DNA from: a bacterium | Lineage (GTDB): Bacteria; Gemmatimonadota; Gemmatimonadetes; Gemmatimonadales; Gemmatimonadaceae | Reading direction: 5' to 3' | Length of the DNA: 60,833 nt | Assembly: GCA_027484025.1 (NCBI GenBank) | Contig: JAIXTI010000168.1 | Span: 1-60,833, forward strand | Shown here: positions 49,419 to 58,273 of the stretch, one piece after another | Layout of the letters: the number at the start of each line of letters is the position of its first letter | How positions within the stretch are numbered: the stretch's first letter is position 1 | Notes under the pieces: generated by a model | Told to the model about the DNA's origin: nothing | Seen by the model: the letters and a program-made list of their open reading frames with translations, nothing else | Databases searched by the model: none | Translations under genes and position numbers: made by a program

Positions 49419-50942
49419 TTAGCGCTTGATGCTCATGAGCTCCTGCAGCAGCTCATCGCTCGTGGAGACCACCTTGCCGTTCGCCTGGAAGGCACGCTGG
49501 GCCACGATCATGTTCGTGAATTCCTGCGCCAGGTCGACGTTGGACATTTCGAGCGCACCACTCGTGAGCTGCGACTGCGACCCTTCCAGGGCGAAGCCGA
49601 GCACGCCGCTGCCGGAGTTCGCCGACTCCTGATACATGTTGTCGCCGATACGGATGAGGCCCGACGGGTTGTTGAAGTCGGCCATCACGATGCGGGCGAG
49701 CGGCGACGTCGTGCCGTTCGTGAAGAAGCCCGTGATCAGACCGAAGCGGTCGATCGAGAAGTTCTGCAACGTACCGGCGGTGTAGCCGTTCTGATCGCGC
49801 AGCACGGCGGTCGACGCCGTCGACGCGAACTGCGTGATACCATTGACGCCGCCACCGAGCTTGAGGTCGATGCGCACGGGATTGGCGCCCGGCACCCCGA
49901 AGTTGAGCGACGCGATGACGTTCGTGTTGAGAATGCCGGCGTTGTCGAAAGTGAACGTGCCGCTGTTCTCGCTCGCCGTGGCTGCGGTGGGGCTCATGAA
50001 GTAGCCCACGCGGATCATCGAGTTCTGCGGCATGCTCGACGTGAACGTCACGGCCGGCGGCGGGCCCGCGTTGAAGCCATAGTCAGCAGGCGAGTTGTAC
50101 TCGACGCCCGTGGTGCTGTAGACCTTCACGTTCGCCGGAAGAATCTCGTAGCCCGTCGGCGGCGTCGGAAGCGAAATGTCGCTCGGTGCGGGCGAGGTGC
50201 CGTCCGTCTCGACCTCGAACGTCTGCGCCGAGGCAATGGGATCGATCTTCCAATCCCACGTGTTCGGGCCCGTCTTCCACATCTGCAGCTTCACGTCGTG
50301 CTTCGTACCCTGTGAATCGAACACGCCGATCTGCGTTTCCGTCCACGCCCTCTCGTTGATGGGATCCGCGCGCACCAGGGGATCATTGAAGTCGCCCTGA
50401 AACACCGGTGACGAGGCGTTGAGGTTGCCCGCGAGCGTGGCTTCGGTAGTGGGCTTGGCCGACACCTTCTGTCCGAAGGGCAACTTGATGTCCTGAATAC
50501 CATCGAGCTGCTGGCCGTTGTTGTACATGCGGCCCTGCACGATGAAACCGTTGGCCGGCGACACGAGCTGGCCTTCGGCGTCCACCTGGAAGTTGCCGGC
50601 GCGCGAGTAGAAGCTCTGGTTGCCCTTTCGCACCACGAAGAACGAGTCGCCCTGAATGGCCACGTCGGTGTTGAGACCGGTGGTTTCGAGGTTACCCTGA
50701 TTGAAAATCTGGTCGATGGATCCGATCTGCATACCGAGACCGATCTGCACCGGGTTGATACCACCCTGATCGCCGGGCGGACGGCTCGCGCCCTGCAGGA
50801 GCTGCGCAAAGCCTTCCTTGAACGTCACGCGACCCGCCTTGAAGGCGACCGTGTTCACGTTGGCGATGTTGTTACCGATGACGTCCATGCGCACCTGGTT
50901 GTTGCGCAGGCCGGAGACGCCGGCATAGAGGGAACGAAGCAT
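49419..50942 (-). CDS. flgE: Flagellar hook protein FlgE
   Basis: The 507-residue protein has the rod/hook N terminus SLYAGVSGLRNNQVRMDVIGNNIANVNTVAFKAGRVTF and the C terminus LEMSNVDLAQEFTNMIVAQRAFQANGKVVSTSDELLQEL. Its length is above that of FlgG and its position after flgD fits the hook protein. It forms the flexible hook whose length FliK sets. Confidence 0.96.
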   Translation of the reverse strand: MLRSLYAGVSGLRNNQVRMDVIGNNIANVNTVAFKAGRVTFKEGFAQLLQGASRPPGDQGGINPVQIGLGMQIGSIDQIFNQGNLETTGLNTDVAIQGDSFFVVRKGNQSFYSRAGNFQVDAEGQLVSPANGFIVQGRMYNNGQQLDGIQDIKLPFGQKVSAKPTTEATLAGNLNASSPVFQGDFNDPLVRADPINERAWTETQIGVFDSQGTKHDVKLQMWKTGPNTWDWKIDPIASAQTFEVETDGTSPAPSDISLPTPPTGYEILPANVKVYSTTGVEYNSPADYGFNAGPPPAVTFTSSMPQNSMIRVGYFMSPTAATASENSGTFTFDNAGILNTNVIASLNFGVPGANPVRIDLKLGGGVNGITQFASTASTAVLRDQNGYTAGTLQNFSIDRFGLITGFFTNGTTSPLARIVMADFNNPSGLIRIGDNMYQESANSGSGVLGFALEGSQSQLTSGALEMSNVDLAQEFTNMIVAQRAFQANGKVVSTSDELLQELMSIKR

Positions 50943-50973
50943 GTGTGGTGTATCCTCGGGTGGAAGGTCGCGG

Positions 50974-51816
50974 TCAGCCGCGAATCTGCGTGAGCTGTGA
51001 CATCGGCAGATTGATGCTGTCGCCGATTGTCAGGATGGGGTTGCCCTGTTCGTACCGCATGCCGGTAATCCGACCAGCTGTGTACGTCTTGACTGCCTGG
51101 AACTGGCCGCCATCCGTTGCGACCTCGAACTTGTAGCTGTATCTGCCAGCAGCGAGCGGCGGATCGGTGAAGAGCGATCCAAGATCGAACGACTGCTGTC
51201 CTGCCTTGTTCACCGTCACGTTGGCGGTGCCGACGACTTCGCCTTTGCTGTTGGTAACGGTGACACGTCCCGCGCCCACTCGGGCGCCGGTGTCCACGAC
51301 GATGGTGCCCTGTCCGGTGCGATCGACAAAGGTGCTGTTGCCGAGTGTCACGCCGATCTTGCCGACGGTGGCCATCGCCATCTGCCCTTCCATCAGCTGC
51401 GCGAGTTCGTCCGCGCGTTTGTTCTGTGACTCGTCGAGCTTCGTGATGGCGTCGGCGATCTTGTCGTCCTGGCCAGCCTGCGCCTCGAGCGTCTTGTTCA
51501 TCTGGATCAGCTGCTCGACGGTCGAGAACTGCGCGAGCTGAGCCGCCATGTCCTTGCCGTCCATGGGATTGAGCGGATCCTGATTCTTGAGTTGCGCGAC
51601 GAGCATTTTGAGGAACTCGTCACGCCCCATCGCCTTCGAATTCGTCGGCAGAGTACGTGGTGCCGACGGCTCAGCCGCGCCCTTCGGCGGCTCGGCGCCA
51701 GCTACGGGCGGTGTGCCTGTCGCGGGTGTCGTCGCCGGTGTCGTTGCTGGCGTCGTTGCCGGCGTCGTGTTGAACACCGGCGAGGCGAAGCTGTTGCGGG
51801 TGGAGGTAATCATCAC
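50974..51816 (-). CDS. flgD: Flagellar hook cap protein FlgD
   Basis: The 280-residue protein has the FlgD signature MGRDEFLKMLVAQLKNQDPLNPMDGKDMAAQLAQFSTVEQL, then the Ig/tudor-like C-terminal region (GRVTVTNSKGEVVGTANVTV, YSYKFEVATDGGQF). Near the N terminus it has a perfect-looking tandem TPAT repeat (four units), which is disordered. FlgD caps the growing hook. It overlaps the fliK-position gene by ATGA. Confidence 0.95.
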   Translation of the reverse strand: MMITSTRNSFASPVFNTTPATTPATTPATTPATGTPPVAGAEPPKGAAEPSAPRTLPTNSKAMGRDEFLKMLVAQLKNQDPLNPMDGKDMAAQLAQFSTVEQLIQMNKTLEAQAGQDDKIADAITKLDESQNKRADELAQLMEGQMAMATVGKIGVTLGNSTFVDRTGQGTIVVDTGARVGAGRVTVTNSKGEVVGTANVTVNKAGQQSFDLGSLFTDPPLAAGRYSYKFEVATDGGQFQAVKTYTAGRITGMRYEQGNPILTIGDSINLPMSQLTQIRG

Positions 51817-53969
51817 AGGTTCTCGTAAAGGAATTCGGGGCGACGTGAACGCTGCTGGCGCTCCTGCTGCTCACGCTGGTCACGTGCGCGCGCCGCCTGC
51901 TCACGACGCTGTTCTTCCTGGGTCCATTCCCGCGACGGCGCGCGATCGCGCTGCCCGTCACGCGACGTGCCATCCTGCGCGGTGCCTTGCTGCGCCGCCG
52001 CAATCTTCGCGACATCACGCTCGCTGCCCATGGAACGGGCAGATTCACTCGCGTCTACCGGCTTGAGCCCGCTGATCTTCACCGAGTCCGACTCGAGGCC
52101 ATGTCGGCCCAGCGCGTCCTGCAGATCGGCGGTGCGAAGACGCATGCGGTCGGCGGAGGAGGCGTCGGTGGTGATCTGTGTGCTCACCACGTTGCCGCGC
52201 AAATCGACGGTGACTTCCTGCTGCACGCCGTTTGCGCCATCCACCTTGAGTGTCATGCGATTGATCGACGTGACCGGTGCATCGGCGCGCATCTGCTGGA
52301 TGTCCGACACACGCTGCGCCTGCTCGCTGCCCGCCGCGGGGCTCGCCTGTGCCGTACGCTCCACGCCCGGCACCGACGACGTCGTGCTGTTGTGCATCGC
52401 CCCAAAGGCCGGCGCATGGTCGCCATGTTCCTTCTCGTGGCCGAGCGCGCGTCCGTTGTTCAGCGGCTTCTCCTGTTCGTCGCGTTCACCGCGACCGAAG
52501 GCGTTGCCGTTGCCCTGATTACTCTGACCTCGCGCGGCCTGCTGCTGCGCGGCGTACGCTGCCACGCCCGTGCTGGCGGGTTCATTGGACATCGGTGCGG
52601 CCGACGCGGAATCTGCCACCTGCGCCACACCCGCGACCTGCGCGACGCCCGCGACCTGTGCCACGCTGGCGGTGGCTGCATTGCCAGTCGGGACGGCCAT
52701 TTGCGTGGCGCGCGCCGCCTGCATACGCTGCGCGTCGACCTTGGCGGTCAAGTCGTTGGGCATGCCCTGACCCTTGGCGAGCTCCAGGTGGCCGGGATCC
52801 TTCATGCCGAGCGTGCGAAGCCCTTCCTCTCGGGCAATCCGCTGTAGACGGGCGAATCCGTCGGGATTGTCCCATGTGCCATCGATGATGACGTCGACCG
52901 CTTCACCGCGTGTGTGCGCGGAGTCGCGCGTCCACGTCACCACCGGGCCGCCGCGGGTGCGTCCCTGTTCGTACAGCCAGTCCTGACGTTCCTGTGACCG
53001 CGCGCTTTCCACGACTTTCACGTCGTGTCCGTATTCCTGCTTCATGCGGTCGATCACGCGCTCCACGCGTTCGCGCAGTTCGGGGGCGACGGCATTGAGA
53101 TCGGAAATCGGCGTCGTGGGGTTTGCCGCGCTCGCGGCGTTGGCTGCGGCGAGTGCCGACGCATGCGCCGCGTGGGCCAGCGCATGACTGTTCGCGTGCG
53201 CCGCCGCGTTGGCAGCGCCCGTCAACTTCGTCAGCTCGTCCATCGCGTCCGACTTCTCGTCGGTACCGAGCGACATGGCGCTGGTGCTCGACATGATCAT
53301 GCGCGCGGCCAGCTTGGCGTCAGCCAAACGCAGCCCACTCGGCGTCCCGGCCTGCGCAAGGAGAGCATCGAGCTTGGCGCGCGCGTCGGCACCCTTGATG
53401 TCACCCACGGCGAGCAACTGCTCCAGCGAGGCACCGCGGCGCGATGCTACGCGCGTCAGCGCCTCAATGGGCTGCTCGTTGGCGATGGTCGTCGCATTGC
53501 CGATGGCGCGGACGAGGCCGGCCATGCCGGGCATACCCGGTCCCTCCAACGCGCTCTGCAGCTTGGCATCGCGCGCTTTGGAGTACGCCGCGAGATCGAT
53601 CACCGGTGTACCGACGGTGTCTTCAGGAGGCAGCACGCTCAGCATGCCATAGCGCAACGCCTCGCTCGCGGCTTCACTGTCGGCCGTCATGGGGGCCGCC
53701 GCGTCGCTGAGGAGCTGGTCCACGAGCCCGGCGCTTTCCGGCGGCAACTGCTTCACGAGGTCCGCGCGTCCCTGGTCGCTCTGGCCGGCGAGCAGCGCCA
53801 GCAACGCCGAGAACTCCGCCTTGCTCACCTTCCGCTTGTCGTCCACCGACGCAGAGTCATCCGCGTCACGGCTGTCCCGAACCGGTTCGTCGCGCACCAC
53901 CTTGTCGGCCTTCACGGCCGGGCGTGGTGCAGGGCGCGAAACAGCATTCATGATGTTCATGGCGCTCAT
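51813..53969 (-). CDS. fliK: FliK-like hook-length protein with embedded M15 peptidase domain
   Basis: The 718-residue protein lies in the fliK position between a MotE-like gene and flgD. Its C-terminal part (about 566-636: VTSINRMTLKVDG, QEVTVDLRGNVVSTQITT, LQDALGRHGLESDSVKISG) fits the Flg_hook domain of FliK. Residues about 297-400 are unlike any FliK and match M15-type peptidoglycan peptidases: VVESARSQERQDWLYEQGRT, DSAHTRGEAVDV and DPGHLEL. Zinc ligands H352, D359 and H394 and catalytic D391 keep the H-x6-D and D-x2-H spacing of phage L-Ala-D-Glu peptidases. The rest is disordered, with a VAQVAG tandem repeat near 436-451. There is no signal peptide, so secretion must use the flagellar exporter. 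The name fliK follows position and C-terminal domain. Confidence 0.82.
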   Translation of the reverse strand: MSAMNIMNAVSRPAPRPAVKADKVVRDEPVRDSRDADDSASVDDKRKVSKAEFSALLALLAGQSDQGRADLVKQLPPESAGLVDQLLSDAAAPMTADSEAASEALRYGMLSVLPPEDTVGTPVIDLAAYSKARDAKLQSALEGPGMPGMAGLVRAIGNATTIANEQPIEALTRVASRRGASLEQLLAVGDIKGADARAKLDALLAQAGTPSGLRLADAKLAARMIMSSTSAMSLGTDEKSDAMDELTKLTGAANAAAHANSHALAHAAHASALAAANAASAANPTTPISDLNAVAPELRERVERVIDRMKQEYGHDVKVVESARSQERQDWLYEQGRTRGGPVVTWTRDSAHTRGEAVDVIIDGTWDNPDGFARLQRIAREEGLRTLGMKDPGHLELAKGQGMPNDLTAKVDAQRMQAARATQMAVPTGNAATASVAQVAGVAQVAGVAQVADSASAAPMSNEPASTGVAAYAAQQQAARGQSNQGNGNAFGRGERDEQEKPLNNGRALGHEKEHGDHAPAFGAMHNSTTSSVPGVERTAQASPAAGSEQAQRVSDIQQMRADAPVTSINRMTLKVDGANGVQQEVTVDLRGNVVSTQITTDASSADRMRLRTADLQDALGRHGLESDSVKISGLKPVDASESARSMGSERDVAKIAAAQQGTAQDGTSRDGQRDRAPSREWTQEEQRREQAARARDQREQQERQQRSRRPEFLYENL

Positions 53970-54679
53970 GGCGTGACGCTCCCGGCGGTCTTTACGACCC
54001 CTTTGGTAATCGACGCGGCGCGCGCGGCCGAGAACGCCGTGAGAATCGACGCGGCCTGACGGTCGTTCATCATCGCGAGAATCGCGCGGATGTCACCGTC
54101 GGTCATCTGCTCGAGCACCTTCGCCGCGTCCTTGGGCTGCATGGCGCCGAAGATCTTGGCGAGGCGCGCTTCGGGAAGCGCCGTCTGCAGCGCTTGGTCG
54201 CGTGCGTCCTTCACCGATGCCGCCGCCTTCGTCGTACTGGGCATCCCTGTCGTTTTCGCCGCGGGCGGCGTCGCGCTGGGAGCCTTGCTCTCGGGAAGCT
54301 TGGCCGGCGCGTCGGCGTGCGCAGCGCCCTTGGCGGACGCGCCAGCGGGCGCGTGCGAGTCCGGCGCGTGCGAGTCCGGCGCGTGCGACGTTCCTGCCTT
54401 TCGCGCGGCATCGACCGCACGAAGGCTGTCGGCGGGCGTCATGGGCGCCTGTTCGGCCAGGGAGGCACTGTCCGGGGTTTCCCCGTGCGCGGTACTGTCG
54501 GCGCCTTCGTGACCCGTGCTGTCGTGGGCCGCCGAATCGGCGTGGGTCTTCACGCTGTCGGCAATACGCGTGGAGTCGGCCACATACTTGGCCGATGCCT
54601 TCATGTACGAATAGCCCGATCCGCCGCCGATACCGGCCAGCAAACCAATGACTACGGGGATGATCATCGCCTTCATCAA
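53966..54679 (-). CDS. MotE-like protein with MgtE-N/FliG-type domain
   Basis: The 237-residue protein has one N-terminal membrane helix (MIIPVVIGLLAGIGGGSGYSY), a long disordered middle rich in Ala, Ser, His and Asp with a DSHAP repeat, and a C-terminal helical domain: LPEARLAKIFGAMQPKDAAKVLEQMTDGDIRAILAMMNDRQAASILTAF. That last pattern is shared by MgtE N-terminal domains, FliG and MotE/YlxF. MotE is a periplasmic chaperone in Sinorhizobium; YlxF is a fli-operon protein of unknown role in Bacillus. It lies between fliJ and fliK, as YlxF does. Confidence 0.8.
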   Translation of the reverse strand: MMKAMIIPVVIGLLAGIGGGSGYSYMKASAKYVADSTRIADSVKTHADSAAHDSTGHEGADSTAHGETPDSASLAEQAPMTPADSLRAVDAARKAGTSHAPDSHAPDSHAPAGASAKGAAHADAPAKLPESKAPSATPPAAKTTGMPSTTKAAASVKDARDQALQTALPEARLAKIFGAMQPKDAAKVLEQMTDGDIRAILAMMNDRQAASILTAFSAARAASITKGVVKTAGSVTP

Positions 54680-54700
54680 ATCATTCCGGTCGGAGAGGGG

Positions 54701-55177
54701 TCACCCGGCATTATCTGCCGCGCGGTTGTTCTTTTCTTCCTGCTTGCGCGCGAACTGTGTCAGCGCGACTTCGTCCATGTGCACACGGTCCTTCGCGGCT
54801 TCGTCCGTGCGCCATGCGTCTGTATGGCGCTCCTTCAGTCGGTCGAGCACTCGTCGGTCGCGTGCCGCTTCTTCCAGCATCGCTTTTGCCCGGTCAACAC
54901 CGGCATCTGCTTCCCTGCAGATATCGCCGGCGACCACCAGTCGCTCATCAAGAGAAGCGAGAACTGTGCCAAGCTGATGCAGGTGGCCCACCCGTGGTGC
55001 AGACCGCGTCGTCTCGTGCATGTGCGCGTGCGAATTCGCGCGCAACGCCGCCAGCGTGTCCTGCGCCTGCGCCGCCTGATCGGCCGCTTCCTGCGCGGAG
55101 GCAAGCTGACGCGCCTGCGCCTGCTCGTGCTGTTCACGCAGTTCGAGAATGCGCTGCAAGCGGAACTTGAAACGCAC
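54701..55177 (-). CDS. fliJ: Flagellar export chaperone FliJ
   Basis: The 158-residue protein is one long antiparallel coiled coil: FRLQRILELREQHEQAQARQLASAQEAADQAAQAQ at the start and VDRAKAMLEEAARDRRVLDRLKERH near the end. FliJ sits in the FliI hexamer and escorts chaperones to FlhA. Sequence identity in this family is always low; position directly after fliI supports it. Confidence 0.9.
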   Translation of the reverse strand: MRFKFRLQRILELREQHEQAQARQLASAQEAADQAAQAQDTLAALRANSHAHMHETTRSAPRVGHLHQLGTVLASLDERLVVAGDICREADAGVDRAKAMLEEAARDRRVLDRLKERHTDAWRTDEAAKDRVHMDEVALTQFARKQEEKNNRAADNAG

Positions 55178-56569
55178 TTAGTATCTCCGCACGGACGCTT
55201 CGATCGCTTCCGCGATCTGCGCCAGCTGCGTGTACGTGTCTCCGTACGGCGTGATCTCGTCGGGGCGTTGCTGCAGGAATTCGAGCACCTTGTGCCGGTA
55301 AGCGATCGCCGCGTCCACGTACGGGTCGCTCCCCTTCTGATAGGCGCCCACCATGATCAAGTCTTCCTTTTCGCGGAAGGCGGCTTCCAGTCGCAGCATG
55401 GCACTGCCCGATCGTCGTTGGACCTCATTGGTGATGTGGTCCTTCACACGACTCTTCGAGTCGAGTACGTCGATCGCGGGAAAGTGGTTCTGCGCCGCGA
55501 GACGGCGCGTAAGCACGATGTGGCCGTCGAGAATGGAGCGGGTGGCGTCGGCAACCGGTTCGTTGAAATCGTCGCCGTCGACGAGCACCGTATAAATGCC
55601 CGTGATACCACCGCGTTCACCATTGCCAGCGCGTTCGAGAAGCCGCGGCAGGTTGGCGAACACCGAGGGCGGATAGCCCTTGGTCGTCGGCGGCTCGCCC
55701 GTCGCCAATCCGATCTCGCGCCAGGCCATCGCCACACGCGTGACCGAGTCGACCATGAGCAGCACCTGCTTGCCCTGATCGCGGAAGTACTCGGCAATGG
55801 CGGTCGCCACCAGCGCGCCGCGGGCGCGCACGAGCGCGGCCTGATCACCGGTGGCCACAATGACGACGCTGCGCGCGAGTCCTTCTTCGCCGAGCGAATT
55901 CTCGAGGAACTCGCGCACCTCACGCCCACGCTCACCGAGGAGCGCGATGACGTTGACGTCGGCCTGCGCGTGACGCGCAATCATGCCGAGCATCGTACTC
56001 TTGCCCACGCCGGAGCCGGCGAAGATACCGACACGCTGACCGCGACCGATCGTGAGCAGGCCGTCGATGGCGCGGACGCCCGTCTCCATGGGACGGTCGA
56101 TCGTTTCGCGCATGAGCGGATTGGGCGGTTCCGCCGACAGCGGCACCCGCTCGATGGTGTCGAGCTTGCCCTTGCCGTCGATGGGATGCCCCAGGCCATT
56201 GAGCACCCGCCCGAGGAGTCCGGGGCCAACATCGACGCCGAAGGTCCGGCCGAGCGGCTGCACGCTCGCGCCGGCGTGCAGACCATCGAGCTCGCCGAGT
56301 GGCATGAGCAGGACACTGCGTTCGTTGAAGCCGACGACTTCAGCGAGCACCGAGCGTTCGCGCGAGTGGCTCGTAATGCGGCACAGTGAGCCGAGGCCCA
56401 CGTCGATGCCGGTGGCCTCGACGACGAGACCAACGACACGAGTGACGCGACCATATTCGCCGAAGCGATCCGTACGCTCGACGCGGTCGAGGAGCAGATC
56501 GATGGCGGTATCGCCGGGGCCGAACGCGGTCATCCCGAAGGCAGGCGTCTGCTGCGTGGGCGCCATCAT
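55178..56569 (-). CDS. fliI: Flagellum-specific ATPase FliI
   Basis: The 463-residue ATPase has Walker A GSGVGKST at 185-192, the catalytic region LLGERGREVREFLEN, Walker B VLLMVDSVTRVAMAWREIGLATGEPPTTKGYPPSVFA and the C-terminal EKEDLIMVGAYQKGSDPYVD. It forms the hexameric motor at the entrance of the exporter. It overlaps fliH by 4 bases and is followed directly by fliJ. Confidence 0.97.
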   Translation of the reverse strand: MMAPTQQTPAFGMTAFGPGDTAIDLLLDRVERTDRFGEYGRVTRVVGLVVEATGIDVGLGSLCRITSHSRERSVLAEVVGFNERSVLLMPLGELDGLHAGASVQPLGRTFGVDVGPGLLGRVLNGLGHPIDGKGKLDTIERVPLSAEPPNPLMRETIDRPMETGVRAIDGLLTIGRGQRVGIFAGSGVGKSTMLGMIARHAQADVNVIALLGERGREVREFLENSLGEEGLARSVVIVATGDQAALVRARGALVATAIAEYFRDQGKQVLLMVDSVTRVAMAWREIGLATGEPPTTKGYPPSVFANLPRLLERAGNGERGGITGIYTVLVDGDDFNEPVADATRSILDGHIVLTRRLAAQNHFPAIDVLDSKSRVKDHITNEVQRRSGSAMLRLEAAFREKEDLIMVGAYQKGSDPYVDAAIAYRHKVLEFLQQRPDEITPYGDTYTQLAQIAEAIEASVRRY

Positions 56570-57213
56570 GCCTGCACCTGCGAGATCGCGCGGTAGACAC
56601 GCTCGAGCGCCGTATCCACGCGTCCGTCGATGATGCGCTCACGGCCTTCCGTCAGGCAACCGCCGCGCGCGATGCTGGCATCGCTGATCCAGCGCATCGT
56701 GCGCGCGCCGTTCATATCCTGCTCGATGACCTGTCGGCAGAGCGCGAGATCGTCGGGGCAGAGACGCACCGTGATTTCCTGATCGATCGGGTACTGCGCC
56801 AGCGCGTTCGCCACGAGTCCCGCCACGAACGACGGGTCGGCATCGATTTCACGCTGAACAATGTGTCTGGCGACACTCACCGCGAGCGCGGCGATATTCT
56901 CTTCGATGTTCGTCACCCAACGGGTTTCGTGCATCGTGACGGATTCCGTCGCGTCGCCCAACGCGCTCAGCGCGCTCTGCAGCGAATCCTGCAGCGTTGC
57001 CTGTGCCGACCGTTCGCCATCGGCGCGGCCGCGCGCATAGGCATCGGCCTCGACGCGGGCGCGCTCAGCGGCCAGGCGCTGCTCGAATTGTGCTTCGAGC
57101 GCGTGGGCATCGACGCCTGCTTCAGCGTGTGACTCCGCAGACGGTGACGGCGACGGCGACACGAACAGGTCGTGTGCCACGAACTCATCGAGGGACCAAG
57201 GCGTTGCGTTCAT
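56566..57213 (-). CDS. fliH: Flagellar assembly protein FliH
   Basis: ATG 57213 (MNATPWSL) is chosen, giving 215 residues; an ATG eight codons upstream inside fliG is possible. The first half is a coiled coil (LEAQFEQRLAAERARVEADAYARG) and the second has the FliH C-terminal pattern VARHIVQREIDADPSFVAGLV, VRLCPDDL and GGCLTEGRERIIDGRVDTAL. It links FliI to the C-ring. Confidence 0.93.
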   Translation of the reverse strand: MNATPWSLDEFVAHDLFVSPSPSPSAESHAEAGVDAHALEAQFEQRLAAERARVEADAYARGRADGERSAQATLQDSLQSALSALGDATESVTMHETRWVTNIEENIAALAVSVARHIVQREIDADPSFVAGLVANALAQYPIDQEITVRLCPDDLALCRQVIEQDMNGARTMRWISDASIARGGCLTEGRERIIDGRVDTALERVYRAISQVQA

Positions 57214-57223
57214 CTTGCGCGGC

Positions 57224-58273
57224 TCAGACGATGACATCGTCGGTGCCGGCACTCAGCACGATTTCGCCCGTCTCTTCCAGCGCGCGCACCTTCGATACGA
57301 TGTCGGTTTGCGCCGCTTCGACGTCGCGCATCTTGACCGGACCGAGGAACTCCATCTCTTCCTTGAGGCCCGCCACGGCGCGCTGTGACATCGTGCCCAT
57401 GATCTTGGCTTTGAGGTCTGGGCTGGCCGCCTTGAGGGCGAGCGCCAGCTGCTTGACGTCCACCTCGCGCAGCAAGCGCGAGAGTGACTTGTCGTCGAGC
57501 GATGAGAGATCTTCGAAGACGAACATGAGGTTCTTGATCTGATCGGAGAGATGCGGATCCTTCTCCGACACGAGATCGAGCACTTCCTTCTCGAGCGAAC
57601 TGCTGACGAGGTTGAGCACCGCGGCCACCGCCGCCGGTCCACCAACGCTCGACATACCCTGCGAGAACGCGAGATCCGCTTCGTTGCCGATGGCGCGCTC
57701 CACGAGCGAAATCATCTCGGGGGAGACCTTCTCCATCTTGGCAATGCGGAACATCACTTCACCGCCGAGCGCGGGTTCGAACTCGCGAATGATGGCGGCG
57801 GTGTGTGCGGGATCGAGGTGTGCCAGGATGAGGGCAATGGTTTGCGGGTGTTCGCCGCGCAACGTATTGCCCAGCTGCTGGGGGTCGGCACGACGCAGTC
57901 GGCCGAACCGATCGCTGTCGGCAAGCTGTCCCTGAATACGCTTGAGGATCTGCTGCGCCTTGGCCGGCCCGAACGCCTTCTCGAGCACGTCCTTGGCGAA
58001 CTCCACACCACCGGTGCTGAGTGAGTCCACGCCGAGCGTCAGTTCGAGCCACTCGTTGAGGACGTGATCGATCGTCGTTGGCGGCACGTTACTCAGCTGC
58101 GCCATTTCGAGCGCGACGATTTCTGCTTCCTCGGGGTGGAGCGAGGCGGTGAGCTTTCCAGCGGCTTCGGCGCCGACAGCCATACACAGAATGGCGACTT
58201 TCTGGCGTCCGGTCAGACGGTCCGGGGCAAAGCGATCGGAGGAGTTCTTGGCGACGGCAACCATGGTGCTCAT
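57224..58273 (-). CDS. fliG: Flagellar motor switch protein FliG
   Basis: The 349-residue protein has the three FliG domains: N-terminal LTGRQKVAILCMAVGAEAAGKLTASLHPEEAEIVALEMAQL, the middle EHPQTIALILAHLDPAHTAAIIREFEP, and the C-terminal torque helix MFVFEDLSSLDDKSLSRLLREVDVKQLALALKAAS with charged residues that face MotA. ATG 58273 is chosen; an ATG three codons later is also possible. It lies directly after fliF. Confidence 0.97.
   Translation of the reverse strand: MSTMVAVAKNSSDRFAPDRLTGRQKVAILCMAVGAEAAGKLTASLHPEEAEIVALEMAQLSNVPPTTIDHVLNEWLELTLGVDSLSTGGVEFAKDVLEKAFGPAKAQQILKRIQGQLADSDRFGRLRRADPQQLGNTLRGEHPQTIALILAHLDPAHTAAIIREFEPALGGEVMFRIAKMEKVSPEMISLVERAIGNEADLAFSQGMSSVGGPAAVAAVLNLVSSSLEKEVLDLVSEKDPHLSDQIKNLMFVFEDLSSLDDKSLSRLLREVDVKQLALALKAASPDLKAKIMGTMSQRAVAGLKEEMEFLGPVKMRDVEAAQTDIVSKVRALEETGEIVLSAGTDDVIV

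Noticed and set aside
52610-52665. Short direct repeats as a possible CRISPR array
   Set aside because: They are in-frame codon repeats (VAQVAG) within the fliK-position gene, with no spacers. No CRISPR array was found in the window.
54194-56389. A 731-codon plus-strand frame across fliJ and fliI
   Set aside because: FliI motifs on the minus strand are unambiguous; the plus-strand frame shows no domain.
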